Shown here piece by piece: positions 12,417 to 24,479 of a DNA stretch of 64,000 nucleotides (position 1 is the stretch's first letter; every line of letters begins with the position of its first letter). This DNA comes from Albifimbria verrucaria. Taxonomy: Eukaryota > Ascomycota > Sordariomycetes > Hypocreales > Stachybotryaceae. The stretch spans positions 1,488,001 through 1,552,000 of the forward strand of contig JAHREC010000045.1 in assembly GCA_020081605.1 (NCBI GenBank), given 5' to 3'. The notes under the pieces were generated by a model, which worked only from the letters and a program-made list of their open reading frames with translations, was not told where the DNA came from and searched no databases. Both the position numbers and the translations under genes were made by a program.

Positions 12417-13044
12417 ATGAGACTCAGGCTCACCTTCCTCGCCTTGAGCGGCGTCACTGCTGCTTACTTTTCCATGGTAGCATTTGCTCCAGAGTATCCA
12501 TTCATTCACACCAAGGTCATCAACGCGCGAGGCAAGGCTTTTATAATTGGTGCTTCAGCTCCAAGCACGTATTGCCCTCTCGATGACGAGAACCAGTGCC
12601 CACCCGGCGTGTCAACACTCATCAACAGGGACATGACGTTTCTAGCTGTAAGAGAATTCATCCAGTGTTTATTGAACCAACCTTTACAAATGCTAACAAC
12701 CAGGCAGTCGTCAGTTCCCGGAGGTCAGCTCATCTACGTTGCTCCTGATGGTTCCATTTCTTACCCGCCTGCTCACTCCGCCTTGCACCCACCCGGCTCG
12801 CAGATGGGTGGGTTCTTTCCGTACCAGATCCTCTCCGACTGCAGCATGCCCCTGACCATTCTCTCGTGGCGATCCAGTGATGGATCTGTTGGTCTCTGGG
12901 CCTGCCCCTGTCCTCGGACGTCCCCAATTATCAGGAGGCGGAGCTGAAGGCCTCGACGGCTCATTTCAAGGGGAAGGGTGCATTGCAGTAGGAGTCCAGA
13001 TCCAGGATGCTGGTGGCGATTTTGGGGCCTGGGCATACACTTGA
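12417..13044 (+). CDS. Small secreted IgE-binding-type protein (frame broken twice)
   Basis: Resembles the fungal IgE-binding protein family: short secreted proteins of unknown biochemical role, common in ascomycete secretomes. It starts MRLRLTFLALSGVTAAYF, a signal peptide. One intron (GTAAGAG donor near 12649, CAG acceptor near 12707) follows MTFLA. The core shows the family pattern of a GGQLIYVAPDG strand, HSALHPPGSQMGGF, and a C-terminal GAWAYT at the TGA of 13042-13044. The frame breaks at the CCCC of 12905-12908 and the GGGG of 12970-12973; one extra C and one extra G restore the family C-terminus. The ATG at 12417 was preferred because the signal peptide starts there. Confidence 0.75.
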
Positions 13045-14064
13045 AAATTTAGCATGGAACAAAGGGTGGAGAGACTGGTGATGGGCACGATGAAGCATGT
13101 GTCTTGGCAAATCATGTTTTGCAGCGCGGATCTGGCGGTTGCTTTTGATCGGATGGTTGTCGAATCATTTTATTGGGCTGTGAATTTGCATGTGCAGGAA
13201 CCTGACGCACTCTAGTCACGTAGTTATCTGTCCAGCTGGACATAGCACGTCTATGTTTTGACGACTTTAATAATCGATGATGGTTTGACTCAAAGCTCCG
13301 TCGATGTGGAAAGGAGTTTACCAGCATGCTTGGTTACATGCCCAGCCCTCGCCGTCAGCTGTGCACGTGTTTGTGCTTAACCCTGCAGGTCTCGACCAGA
13401 CGTTGGACCGAGCAAAGGACCATGTTCTAGTTTTTTTTCTTCTGGGTTTTCTCTTTTTCCCCTGCAAAGCGTGATCAGCAACCCCAGGGTAGGACATAGC
13501 TGGGAAGGGCGGACGTCTCCGGCTGGGCGGTCTCGAGTAGTTGCGGAGACGTCCCCAAAACAACACGATGAGCCGCGATGCCGTTGCATCGAGACTCGTG
13601 ACCCCAATATGTCTGCTGGGTCGGTGGAGCCGCAAACCAGTCGTGAGGGCAACTAAGCAAGCGTGCATTAGAAGAGTAAGCATACGCGTTTGGGAAGTGA
13701 GGTCGGGAAAGCATGTGGGCCGGCGTCTCCCACGTGAAAGACTCGTGTAGGAGCGAGCATGTGTCTTCATTTCCGGGGCATCACGAATAAAGGAAGGCCA
13801 ACCCTACCTAGCACCCTTGAGCTGAATGACGTACCGGTCCACAAGGCGAGCATGGGCAACAATTACGGTACAAAACCCCGACAAATACCGAGATGGTGGT
13901 CAGTTGGGGTCTCCATTGCCGAGTAGATTGTCAGTCCCATGCTGTAGCATGAAGCTACGCCAAATAGTTTGGGGTTCCTAATGTTGGAACGGGTTTTTGG
14001 GGAAAGGCTAGGCTGACCGTTTCAGCTAATTCTGGGAAACATGAGCTTCCCATGGGGTTGGAAA

Positions 14065-14084
14065 GGGAGGGGAGGGGAGGGGGG
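14065..14084 (+). other. G-quadruplex-capable motif
   Basis: GGGAGGGGAGGGGAGGGGGG: four G-runs separated by single A residues, the tightest class of intramolecular G-quadruplex motif. It lies far from the nearest annotated gene, so no role can be assigned. Confidence 0.6.
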
Positions 14085-15145
14085 ATAGAGGAGAAGCTGG
14101 AGATGAAGATGGAGCGTGTAAGTGTCATCTGACAGGAAAAAGGTCAAACAAGCCCGGGGTTGTCGGAGCCGGCCAGCAAGGACAGAGCCAAAACCACATG
14201 GAAGAGAACTAACACGAACAGGTGCACAAGCTTAGCAGTTAGTGTTAGTTGTCGAGGTGTCAGATCAGGGGACAAGGGCTCCGAATCCGGAACCATATCC
14301 GAAGCTATGTGGGACGGGCGTGGCACGATCCAGAGGCTGCATCGCCGTTGACAGGCTGGCCTGGCCTGTCAAGCAGAACTGCCGGGGACCACGGATGTGA
14401 TTGGGCGAGGATGCGAAAAACCGAGTGTGGCCCCGGCTTGCTTGAATCAAGCTGGACCAGGTTTGGTGGTTGCGACAGTAGGGAATGGTGGCTGTCATGA
14501 GTCGTGTTAGAGCGTATCGCACAGGCTTACGGTGGAAGCAAAGAAGAACAGATTGAGTTTCCCCAGCGGCATGTTCCGCCAATGGTCCCCCGTCCAACGT
14601 TTTAGTCGCAGAGCTGAGGCAGCCTTGGCTCAACTAGGGCTGGGAAGGCTCCAACAGCAGATTAGAAGCGTCAAGAGGTTGCGTTGGCTGTGGTGTGCTA
14701 GGCAGAGAAGGGGTTTAGCTCAATGCCCAGAAACCCACGGGTTATTTTAATAAATACTCCGAAGGGTATTAGCACGAGGGCATGCATGACACCCGTTGCC
14801 GTTGGAGAAATGAGGGAGGAGAAAGAGAGGAGAGGAGAAAAAAAAGTTTGTTTGGGTCGGGTTGGATTGAAGCTGGCCACGGTGAGATGCAATGCATGGA
14901 TAGATGCATTGTGATCGAGATGGACAGATAGAGTGATTGATTGATTTCGATGCACTAATCAGAAGACACAGCGCTCTCCCCGCAAATACAGTGGACAACT
15001 TCGATGGCGTTAGGGACTGTATAGGCATGTGAGAGGATGATCTGGCTGGCTTTTGCTGGAGGGTGGGTGGGCAGAGCGCTCCAACGCGGGAAATTCCCGC
15101 TGTAACTGCCGTAGGATGCACTGTAACCAATTTTTATTTTTTCCT

Positions 15146-15212
15146 CGCCCTTTTTCTCCCTCTCCTCCTTCTCCTCCTCCTCCACCTTTCCCCGCTCCCT
15201 ACTCCATCACCT
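15146..15212. promoter_or_regulatory. Pyrimidine-rich tract upstream of the sugar transporter
   Basis: A run of almost only C and T, including CTCCTTCTCCTCCTCCTCC, about 0.8 kb before the transporter start. CT-rich stretches are common in promoters of highly expressed filamentous-fungal genes. The role here is inferred. Confidence 0.35.
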
Positions 15213-16004
15213 AGCCAAAACCCCAACCTCGCTGGCTCACAGACTCCACCTCCACATTGGACCGACAAGCTTCGTTGGTCGGGCTGCTGCCGAGGGCGAT
15301 CGGCCGTGACTAGGGTGCCCCGGCGCAGCCACCACCGTCCAAGGCTGCTGGCCTGGTGCTTTTCCCTTCCCTTTTCCTGGAGACAGGGTAGGCTAGGTTG
15401 AGTGCCCACCGTCACTCTTGTTCGCTGTGCGCCGGACTGCCGCGCGAGTGAAAGCTTCAAACGATGATTCAGTTGCAGCTTGGGCACCGGCTTCTTGACC
15501 GGGACCAGCTTGCAGTGCTTCGGCGCCTGAACCATACGCACGTTTCGGTAGTCGTCACCGAGCAAGTCCCGTCGGCTTGTGGTCTAACGTGAGCCTTCAT
15601 CCCCAACCTTGTTCAACCCGCACTCAATACGTCTTCTCCAGATCCGTCTCTTCCCCGGGCCATGTGGTGGTACCCGCCTCTAGCCGCTAAGACCTTCCTC
15701 CTCCTCTTGCAGGACGCCGCTTTCTCCAGCAAAGGCCCCCTCGCCCCCGATCATGCATGTCTAGACCCAGTGGCCCCCGGCCCTACCTTCGGGGCTCTGC
15801 CTCTTCCTGGGCGACCGGGTCCTGTTGACTGTCACCGTGCCATGGACGTGGTTGGCTCGTGGCTCGACCGACATGTTCAGTCCAGTCCATGGCAAAGCCT
15901 TCAAATACTCGTCTCTCTCCCCGTCGTGTTGATCACTTTCCCTTTGTCGAGCTCTCACCCTCACATCCATTCTTCCTGTCTCCTCGCCGCCAGCATCAAT
16001 CATC

Positions 16005-17857
16005 ATGGCGTCCAAAGCCGACGACAAGGCCCAGCCTGAGGCCGTGCACCTCGACGGAGATGCCAAGCTCGGCACCGGAGCTGCTCAGGAGGTCACCACC
16101 TCTGCCTCCGTTGCCCTCGCCGCCGCTGTTGCTGCTGAGAAGCCCGACCCTTGGTCCAGGGGTATGCTGAAGCTCTATGTCATCATGGGTATCGGTTACC
16201 TCGTTTCCACTATGAACGGTTTCGGTACGTTGCTAAATCCAAGCATCACTTGACAGGCCTCGACTGACACTTCTCACAGACAGCTCCCTCATGGGCGCTA
16301 TCAACGCCATGGAACCCTATCAAGAATCTTTCGGTCTCTCCGGTGTTGGTTCCACCACCGGTATCGTCTTCATCGTCTACAACCTCGGTCAAATCGCTGC
16401 TTTCCCTTCTGCGGTCTCTTCGCTGATGGTCTTGGCCGTCGCTGGTGTATCTTCATCGGTTGCTTCATCGTTCTCGTCGGTACCGCCGTCCAGGCCACCG
16501 CCACCTCTTCGCTCAACCAGTTCATCGGTGGACGTTTCGTCCTCGGTTTCGGTGCCTCCATCGCCTCTGCTGCTGCCCCTGCCTATACTGTCGAATTGGC
16601 TCACCCTGCCTACCGAGGTTTCATGGCTGGCATGTAAGCAAACTTCACATCCGCGATCGAAAATACACCTTACTAATTTCATCTCAGGTACAACAACTTC
16701 TGGTGGCTCGGAAACATTCTTGCTGGATGGACCACCTACGGCACTAAGCTGCACTTCGACAATGCTTGGGCCTGGAAGATCCCCACCATCGTCCAGGCTG
16801 GTATGCCCGGTGTCACCATGCTTCTCGTCATGTTCCTTCCCGAAACTCCTCGTTGGTTGATTGCTCATGACAAGGCCGATGAGGGTCTTGCCATCCTAGC
16901 CAAGTACCACGGCAATGGAGACGTGAACAACCCCGTCGTCCAGCTTCAGTACCACGAGATTCTCGAGCAGCATCACATGTACACCACCGACAACGCCTGG
17001 TGGGACTACCGCGAGCTGTTCAACACCCGTGCTGCCCGCTACAGACTCTGCATGGTCATTGGCATGTCTTTCTTCGGACAGTGGTCTGGTAACAACGTCA
17101 TTTCTTACTTCATGGTATGTCTTCTTTCACGGCTGGTTTGAGTCAATAAACAAACTAACCTGCCATAGCCCGAGATGATCAAGAACGCCGGTATCACCAA
17201 CACCGACACTCAGCTCCTCCTCAACGCCATCAACCCCATCTTCTCCATGCTGGCTGCCATCTACGGTGCCTCACTCCTCGACAAGCTCGGTCGTCGTCCC
17301 ATGATGCTGTGGGGTCTCCTCGGAGCCCTGATCAGCTACGTCTTCCTGACTGCTTTCACCGCCTCGACTGATAAGAACCCCAGCCTGTCGTACGGTGTCA
17401 TTGTCTTCATCTACCTGTTCGGTATTTTCTTTGCTTGGGGTTTCACTCCCTGCAGACTCTGTATGCCGTCGAGTGTCTGGAGAACCGACAGCGTGCCAAG
17501 GGTAGCGGTCTTAACTTTCTCTTCCTTAACATTGCCATGGTAAGTCACACATTCTACAAAATATTACAAGCTTAATGCTAACCCATTTGTTAGGTCGTCA
17601 ACACCTACGGTATCAGTGAGGGCATGGCCAAGATCGGCTGGAAGCTGTACCTTGTCTACATTGCCTGGATCGTCATCGAGATGGTCATCATCTACTTCTT
17701 CTTCGTTGAGACCGCCGGAAAGACTCTCGAGGAGATGGGCTCCATCTTCGAGGCCAAGAACCCTCGCAAGGAGAGCACCAAGAAGCGCACCATCGAGCTC
17801 AACGAGCAGGGCGAGGTGCTTGCAGTTGACCAGAAGGACCCTGCCAAATTTGCTTAA
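16005..17857 (+). CDS. MFS sugar transporter (hexose/lactose permease type; frame broken twice)
   Basis: Twelve-helix plasma-membrane sugar:proton symporter of the major facilitator sugar porter family. Motifs run in order. GFDSSLMGAINAM is split by the first intron at 16225-16279. Then come GLGRRW after helix 2, GRFVLGFGA, AYTVELAHPAYRG, LPETPRWL in the central loop, DKLGRRPMM, and VETAGKTLEEM at the end, the PETKG-type signature. Further introns lie near 16634-16687, 17115-17168 and 17539-17594. The frame is lost at the CCC of 16404-16406 and the CCC of 17448-17450, each repaired by one C. The cytosolic N-terminus is Ala-rich and the C-terminal tail is charged. Substrate cannot be set from sequence; the pattern suits lactose/galactose or general hexose permeases. 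Confidence 0.9.
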
Positions 17858-19217
17858 GCAAAGTGATTAGGGACCTCTAGGTCATGGGTGGCAGGAAATT
17901 GAAGCAAATGTGCCAATGACTGCCATTCATTTAATTTTAGCGGAGTTTGCAATAATACCACACAATGATTCCCCTTCAAACACCCTGCAGTCGCCATGAT
18001 AAGTGTGCGTGAGTGAATATAGTAATCTGTACGGCATACCTAGATTTGCATGAGATCAGCGTCCTTGTGCCTGAATGTACTTTAATACCCAATATGAGCG
18101 ACAACCTAAAAGCTGGGGATGTGCGCCCATCTGGCCTCGCTTGCTGACGATCCAAACCAGTATTCGCATACCTTGGTCCGGGATCTTGCATGAACATGCA
18201 CTATTAATGCACGCAAACCCCCATGGCTTGGCTTGACGAATTCTCTCGTTTGGGGAGCACGCGTGTATTTGAGAAGGTATTTGTATTGGTATTGCTGGAC
18301 CAAGGACCTGACTAACACAGATTACCAGGAGCTGGAACCACCAATACTCGGCAAATATCCGATCTAGTCTACTTTTGCTAAGCTTCATGGGGAATCCTTG
18401 TCGTACGGAAGTTGAGACGAACGGGCATGGCCAGAATGATTCTACGCACTTTGAGGGGCTCGGGGCCGAGGCTCTGACATGCCTCCTCGAAGTAAGGTAT
18501 CGTCGCCCAGATTCTCGGGGTTCCGGACAGTTGCAGGCACGAACGGCCAGCATCTCGTGGCGAAGCTGAGAGTCTGCAGGGCCTCGTCGCGAGGAAATGA
18601 TCTGAATCCGGGCATGGCGGAAGCGTGAGCCACCGAACTCTCGGCACGCCGATCCGCATGGCATGCGTCGCCGGGGCATCGCGCCATGATGCAAGGGGAA
18701 CAAAACGTGGAGGCGAGGGCGATTGCTGTTCGCACGCGAGCCCACGATGCTAGCCCCTTGGGAGGCGATGCAATGCGAATGGCGACATGGGAGGCCGTTT
18801 TGTATACCACACCGAGCCCGTCACGTTATGAATGGGCCGCCCGGCCTGGACGGGTAGATGCCCTCGGAGGTTGACGCTCCATCCCCATGGAAGGGAGTAG
18901 TTGGCATGTATGCCCCTTGGCTCGCGATCCAATGCGCCCCGGGCCTGCGTGATTCGCGGGAAAACCGTTTCTGGGTCCCCACCGATCGAGTTTGTCTCGG
19001 TTGCAGTCAGGGTCGTGTCTGCTCGAATAGGCAATCCATCGGTGTCGCTTCCGAGTCGCCGCGCCGGCTTCGTACACGAGCTGGTTTATAAAGAGAACCG
19101 GGACGCGCGCTCACGATGGGTTGTGACACCAAGCCCACGCAGTGTGAGTTGCGCGTTCCCCGGCTCAGTCAATTGCTTCGGCATCGTCTTTCGCCCTGGT
19201 CCTGTCCTGTTTCCGCC
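17858..19217. other. Intergenic, about 1.4 kb
   Basis: Holds the 3' flank of the transporter and the xyloglucanase promoter. A 229-codon minus-strand open frame (18056-18745) has no family features and an unusual Arg/Cys/Ser content; not called. Confidence 0.5.
19085..19092 (+). promoter_or_regulatory. TATA box of the xyloglucanase gene
   Basis: TTTATAAA, about 130 bases upstream of the GH74 ATG at 19218. Confidence 0.5.
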
Positions 19218-21780
19218 ATGAAGTTCCTCTCGCTGCTCCTCTCGGCGGTGCCGGCGTGCGCCGCCGCGTTCGACTGGAAGAACGCCAAGTTTGGCGGTGG
19301 CGGCGGTTTCGTCTCTGGCTTCATCTTTCATCCTACGGAGAAGGGCGTCGCGTATGCCCGGACGGATATCGGTGGTCTGTACAGGCTTAACAGCGATGAT
19401 TCGTGGACCCCGGTTACGGATGGCATTGCCGATAACTCGAACTGGTGAGTTAATTGTGTTTCTGTGAGGAATTGAAGACGGCGTGCTAATCATGGCGATA
19501 GGAACCGATGGGGCATTGACACCTTCGCCCTGGACCCCCAGAACGCAGACGTCGTCTACGCCGCCGTCGGCATGTACACCAACAGCTGGGACCCCAACAA
19601 CGGCTCCATCATGAAGAGTACCGACCGCGGTAACACGTGGTCCTTCTCGAACCTGCCCTTCAAGGTCGGCGGTAACATGCCTGGCCGCGGCATGGGCGAG
19701 CGTCTCGCCGTCGACCCCAAGAACCCCAGCATCGTCTACTTCGGCGCCCGCAGCGGCAACGGCCTGTGGAAGAGCACCGACGCCGGCAAGACGTTCAAGA
19801 AGGTCGACAGCTTCAAGGCCGTCGGCACATACATCCCCGACCCTAACGACGCCAATGGCTACAACAGCGATATCCACGGCTTGGCCTTTATTACTTTCGA
19901 CTCGACCTCTGCTGTCACCGGTGGTGCTACCTCCCGTATCTTCGTCGGTACCGCCGACAACACCACTGCCTCGGTCTACGTCTCCGAGGACGCCGGTTCC
20001 ACCTGGAATGCCGTCAAGGGCCAGCCCGGCCGCTTCTTCCCCCACCGCGCCAAGCTTGAGCCTACCCAGAAGGCGCTGTACCTGACCTACGCCGACGGCA
20101 CGGGTCCTTACGACGGCACCCTCGGCGCCGTCTACCGCTACGACATCGCCAAGGGCACCTGGACCGACATCACCCCCGTTTCCGGCACTGACCTGTACTT
20201 CGGCTTCGGTGGTCTCGCCCTCGATGCCCAGAATCCCGGCACCCTCGTCGTCGCCAGTCTCAACTCGTGGTGGCCCGATGCGCAGATCTTCCGTTCCACT
20301 GACTCTGGCGCCACCTGGTCCCGTCTCTGGAGCTGGGGCAACTACCCGGAAATGAACAAATACTACAGCATGGACACGTCCAAGGCGCCGTGGATCAAGA
20401 CCGACTTCCTCGACATCGACACCAAGGTCCTGGGATGGATGATCGAGTCGCTCGAGATCAACCCCACGACAGCGACCACTGGTTGTACGGCACCGGTCTG
20501 ACCGTCTTTGGAGGCCACGACCTGACCAAGTGGGACACCGTACACAACATCTCCATCCAGTCTCTCGCCGATGGCATTGAGGAGTTTGCCGTTCTGGAGG
20601 TCAAGTCCGCGCCCAAGGGCTCTGAGCTGCTCGCCGCCGTCGGTGACGACTCGGGTTTCACCTTCCGCAGCGCCTCTGACTTGAACACTGCCCCAAGAAG
20701 ACCTGGAACAACCCCTTCTTCACCTCATCCAACGGTGCTGACTTCGCCGGTAACAAGGTCGACAGCGTCGTGCGCGTCGGCAGCCCGTCCAGCGGCCCCA
20801 CGGTTGCCCTGTCCACCGACGGCGGCCAGTCCTGGAACGCCCTGAGCGGCTCTGAGGGGTCCGGCAGCGGTGGCTCGGTTTCTTACTCGGCTGATGCTGA
20901 CACCATTGTCTGGACCACCTCCGCGGGCAGCGTCGTGCGCTCACAGAACTCGGCTGCCTTCAGCGCCGTGTCCAGCCTGCCCTCGGGCGCTCAGGTTGTC
21001 GCCGACAAGCGCAGCAACAAGTACTTCTACGCCGCCTCTGGCGCAACCTTCTACGTTTCCTCCGACACGGGCGCGACCTTCACCAAGGGCCCTGCCGTTG
21101 GCGACGCCAAGGCCATCCGTGACATCGCCGCGCACCCTACCACCGCTGGCGAGATCTACGTCTCTACGGATGTTGGCATCTTCCGCAGCACTGATTCGGG
21201 CGCTACCTTCACCAAGCTGGCCGGCAACCTCACCAACACCTACCAGGTCTCGCTGGGTGTGGGCAGCTCCGGCTGGAACCTGTACGCCGCGGGCTCCGGC
21301 AGCGCTGGTGTCAGAGTGTACGGCAGCGCGGACGGCGGCGCCACCTGGGTGGACATTCAGGGCGACAAGCAGACATTCGGCGCCCTTGACAGTGTAAAGA
21401 TTGCTGGTAGCGGCAACGTCGCCAACCAGGTCTACATTGGTACCAACGGTCGCGGTGTGCTCACCGGCAAGGGCGTCCTGTCCGGCGGCCCCGGCCCCTC
21501 GTCCACCAGCACGAGCTCGAAGCCGTCATCCACGACGAGCGCGAGCACGACCCTCAAGACCAGCACGACGACACGCTCGTCGACCATCACCAGCACCAAG
21601 ACATCGTCGCAGGTCTCCGTGACCAGCACCAAGACGTCCTCGGCACCAGGCCCGTCCACCACGGCGGTCGCTGGACCGTGGGAGCAGTGCGGCGGCAAGG
21701 GCTACACGGGCCCGACCCGATGCCCGGCGGGCTGGACGTGCAAGGTGCAGAACGAGTGGTACTCGCAGTGCTTGCAGTGA
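19218..21780 (+). CDS. Secreted xyloglucanase, GH74 with C-terminal CBM1 (frame broken twice)
   Basis: Endo- or reducing-end-acting xyloglucan hydrolase of the plant cell-wall-degrading set. The signal peptide [17 protein letters not shown] is followed by two seven-bladed propellers. One intron lies at 19445-19501. Asp-box (BNR) repeats are plain: [64 protein letters not shown]. Candidate catalytic aspartates lie in [10 protein letters not shown] and [10 protein letters not shown] Ser/Thr-rich linker leads to a fungal cellulose-binding domain ([15 protein letters not shown], ending QWYSQC-like WYSQCLQ). The frame breaks at the CCCC of 20462-20465 and of 20691-20694; one C at each restores the protein. 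Family and modules are certain. Confidence 0.94.
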
Positions 21781-23266
21781 GGAAGTGCGTTGAGGGGTGA
21801 ATAGAATTGTATGTATACTGAAAAGATCGTATATAAGACTGAGACTTGATCCTGTGTTTGTTCTTGTGAAGACATGTGTGTAATTTGCCATGTGAGATTT
21901 GTAACGTAGTTTAAGACCTTCTCTGGCGAGTTTTTGGATTGATTTATGAGTGATTTATTCACTGTTTGTTTCTTTTATATTGTGGGAACTAGACGAGAAT
22001 GGTAGATGATGGGATTTTGTGTTTGAGCTAATTGCTGTACTTGAGGAGTATAATCCTGCACTGATAGGCATGATCAAGGTATGATAGAACATTGTTACAC
22101 TCGCTGTAGGATGAAGAGCCTGGTAGAGTACATCAACAATTTGCTACGTCTTGAGAGACACACTCAGATCGTTTGGTCCAAAAAGTCATAACTTGCTGTG
22201 ATGAAGCCTTCAGCACTCATGGCCGGACAGTTGCAAACAGCTGCTGTCAAGGTCTTGTCCGTTTGCCATGGAAACACTTATGATTGTTGCCAGCTGAAGT
22301 AGTTCTTCACCAAAAACCTTGATCCCATTCACGGCCAAAGACAATCACACTTCCACTCATACACAATTACGGCATTCATGTCGTTCGCTGCTGGTAACTC
22401 GCTCACAATAGCTCAAGATCTCCTTCTTTCCATGATACCAATTGTAATCGATTTACCAGTTACTCGCTTTCTTAAGATCCGATGGCAATGAATACTCGGG
22501 TGTCGCTGTGGCAGAGAAAAGCACTGGAGAGGAACCGAACGCCGCTGCCTGACACGCCAGGGCACAGGCCATGGCTTGCTACCACGATAAATCTCGGTGA
22601 CGCGATCCGAAAGAGTAATATATCTGAGAAGGTTCGTTCCCTTAACTTTCAATTTGTGTTCTGTTGCCTAAGATGTTTATAGCCGAAGCATGAGAAGAAA
22701 AAAGGCCTGAGAGTCTCGTTCAAGCTTCCTATGGAAACAGCCTGCCCAAGCCGAGAGTAAATATGGATGGGGGAATTGATTGCTGGGAACTGGGTAATCT
22801 TGAGAATTATTTGCCGTGGATGTGTTCAAGGTAGGGAGTAGAAGTGGCAGCTTGATTGTGGGCTGCAACGCTGTTTGCGTTGGTTGCAATATTCACGAAC
22901 ATATGTTTTATTTGATGAAGCTCCCACAGGGTTGGCTGGGAGAGTTCTATGGGTGATTGTCTGACAAAATGGCATAAATTCTTTTCTTTCTTTTTTCCAC
23001 GTTTCTAGTTTCTTATTTGTTCTCAAGGTGGCCATTTTTACACATGCTAAACCGTCTACGCTCGTAGTGTACACGATGCATATCGTTATTCTGCCTTGGT
23101 GGCTGAGTCGCAACCCCCACCTCCACCTCTGTGAGGCTACTTCCGTCGCCAACTATTAACTCCTCCACCATCACCTTTTACAAGACTATCGTTCTTCTTC
23201 GCACCAAACATTACTCCACGTTTGCATTCGCAACTTAAAAGGGATTCGGCTCGCACTCTCCCCATC
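21781..23266. other. Intergenic, about 1.5 kb
   Basis: 3' flank of the xyloglucanase and upstream region of the deoxyribosyltransferase-like gene. No gene or repeat is recognised. Confidence 0.5.
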
Positions 23267-23748
23267 ATGAAGTCGAAGGCCATCCAAGTCTGTGCACCGA
23301 AGCAACCCACCGAGCCAGATCGCCCATCCATCTTCCTCGCCGGCACCATCACCCCTTGGCGCGAGATGCTCGCCTCCCACCTCTCCCAGTACCGCATCAA
23401 CCTCCTCAATCCTCTGCGCCCAGACTGGGACTCCTCCTGGCGAGAGGACTACTCCGACCCCGCTGGGCTCAGCAAGTAGAGTGGGAGCTGTCCATGCAAG
23501 AGGCCGCAGACATTATCGTCGTCTACTTCGGCGACGTCGGCCTGTCGCCGATCAGTATGCTGGAGTTTGGTCTTGCCGCGCGCACTGGAAAGGCCATTGT
23601 TTGTGCCAAGCCCGGATTTGTCAAGCGAGGCAATGTAGAGGCCGTGTGCAAGAGGTTTGGTGCGGTGTTGGTGAATGATGAAGAGGCGCTGGCGTTTGCG
23701 GTGGAGGATAGGCTGCAACAGGAATTTAACTTGGCGGCGTTACAATGA
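23267..23748 (+). CDS. Nucleoside 2-deoxyribosyltransferase-like protein (frame broken once)
   Basis: About 160 residues, resembling the nucleoside 2-deoxyribosyltransferase-like family: small Rossmann-like enzymes that exchange or cleave N-glycosidic bonds of nucleosides or nucleotides. Motifs seen are SIFLAGTITPWRE near the start, NPLRPDWDSSWRED, a central QVEWELSMQEAADIIVVYF, SPISMLEFGLAA (catalytic-type Glu) and KAIVCAKPGF. Start is the ATG at 23267; no intron is needed. A stop appears in the middle because one C is missing from the run at 23458-23461. The protein is cytosolic (no signal). The substrate is not predictable from sequence. Confidence 0.8.
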
Positions 23749-24137
23749 GCTTTTCTGATGGGTTAATGAGTAGAAGGAATGGGGAACTACTGAGTATTCA
23801 TTTGGACGCGTCAAATTTGTATGACTTGTTTTCTCTAAGCTAGTAAATAATGATCAGTAATGTAAGGATATCCTCATGTAGACTATGGCTACCGACGACA
23901 ACTCCATGGAACAACCAATGCAGCCATCATATGCCATAAAATAACATTACCAGTTCTATACGAACTAGAGAAAGGCAACTCGTTGCCCATTCAAGGACTT
24001 CACAAAATACGGCTGCACGCAGTGGTCGTTCGTGCAAAAGGTGTCTGCGATGTGATCTTGATTTAGACAACGCGTTTACACCGGCTTATGGTGATGTTAG
24101 TTATAATCAACATTTGCTGGTCACGATATCATCCAAG
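23749..24137. other. Intergenic before the tRNA
   Basis: 3' flank of the deoxyribosyltransferase-like gene. Nothing further is seen. Confidence 0.5.
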
Positions 24138-24217
24138 GCGCCGTTGGTCTAGGGGTTAGGATTCAACTCTTCCATTGTGAAAAGTTGAGGCTCGGATTCG
24201 AATTCCGGACGGCGCAT
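24138..24217 (+). tRNA. tRNA-Gly(TCC) with a 7-nt intron
   Basis: The 7-bp acceptor stem GCGCCGT/ACGGCGC is perfect. The D arm reads GGTCTAGGGGTTAGGAT. The anticodon stem is CAACT/AGTTG with an enlarged 14-nt loop CTTCCATTGTGAAA; U33 followed by TCC and A37 leaves TTGTGAA as a 7-nt intron in the canonical place. The T arm is TCGGA-TTCGAAT-TCCGG. Discriminator base is A. Box A and box B are both recognisable and a T-run follows at 24219-24225, which could terminate Pol III. The D arm resembles tRNA-Glu, but the anticodon and acceptor fit Gly. Confidence 0.85.
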
Positions 24218-24218
24218 T

Positions 24219-24225
24219 GTTTTTT
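24219..24225 (+). terminator. Pol III T-run after the tRNA
   Basis: A T-rich run (TGTTTTTTGT) begins two bases past the tRNA 3' end, as expected for RNA polymerase III termination. Confidence 0.55.
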
Positions 24226-24479
24226 GTCAGATATCTCCACATCTGTGGGTTCCATGGTAATCTCATTTTTTTGTCCATGACCATAACTGATACAAGCTGT
24301 TACGATTTGTTTGTACCTTTTATTTATTACTATTTTAATTCTCTTTTGTTACGCACCTCATCCATCAATGCGAAAGGTTCACAACATCGTTATGAGCCAA
24401 ACGAGACCACCCATTTCATCATATATGGCCTTCTCTCGTCATAAAAGCTGTTAATAGGAACCCGCATTCGTCATTTTCA

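Larger units (their letters stand above)
13045..16004. other. Intergenic, about 3 kb
   Basis: No gene is supported. Open frames on the minus strand (13318-13770, 15134-15565) are Arg/Pro/Ser-rich and look spurious. It contains a G-rich motif at 14065-14084 and a pyrimidine-rich tract at 15146-15212 upstream of the sugar transporter. Confidence 0.5.

Noticed and set aside
13318..13770. 150-codon minus-strand open frame
   Set aside because: Composition is unlike the neighbouring genes and overlapping frames are equally long; no recognisable motif.
15134..15565. 143-codon minus-strand open frame ending in an Arg-rich tail
   Set aside because: The Arg-rich end is the translation of a CT-rich promoter tract read backwards.
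18056..18745. 229-codon minus-strand open frame between the transporter and GH74 genes
   Set aside because: Arg/Cys/Ser-rich with no domain, no intron pattern and no signal; most likely chance.
19086..20045. 319-codon open frame on the minus strand inside the GH74 gene
   Set aside because: It is the antisense of a high-GC coding exon; Gly/Val-rich shadow sequence with no domain.
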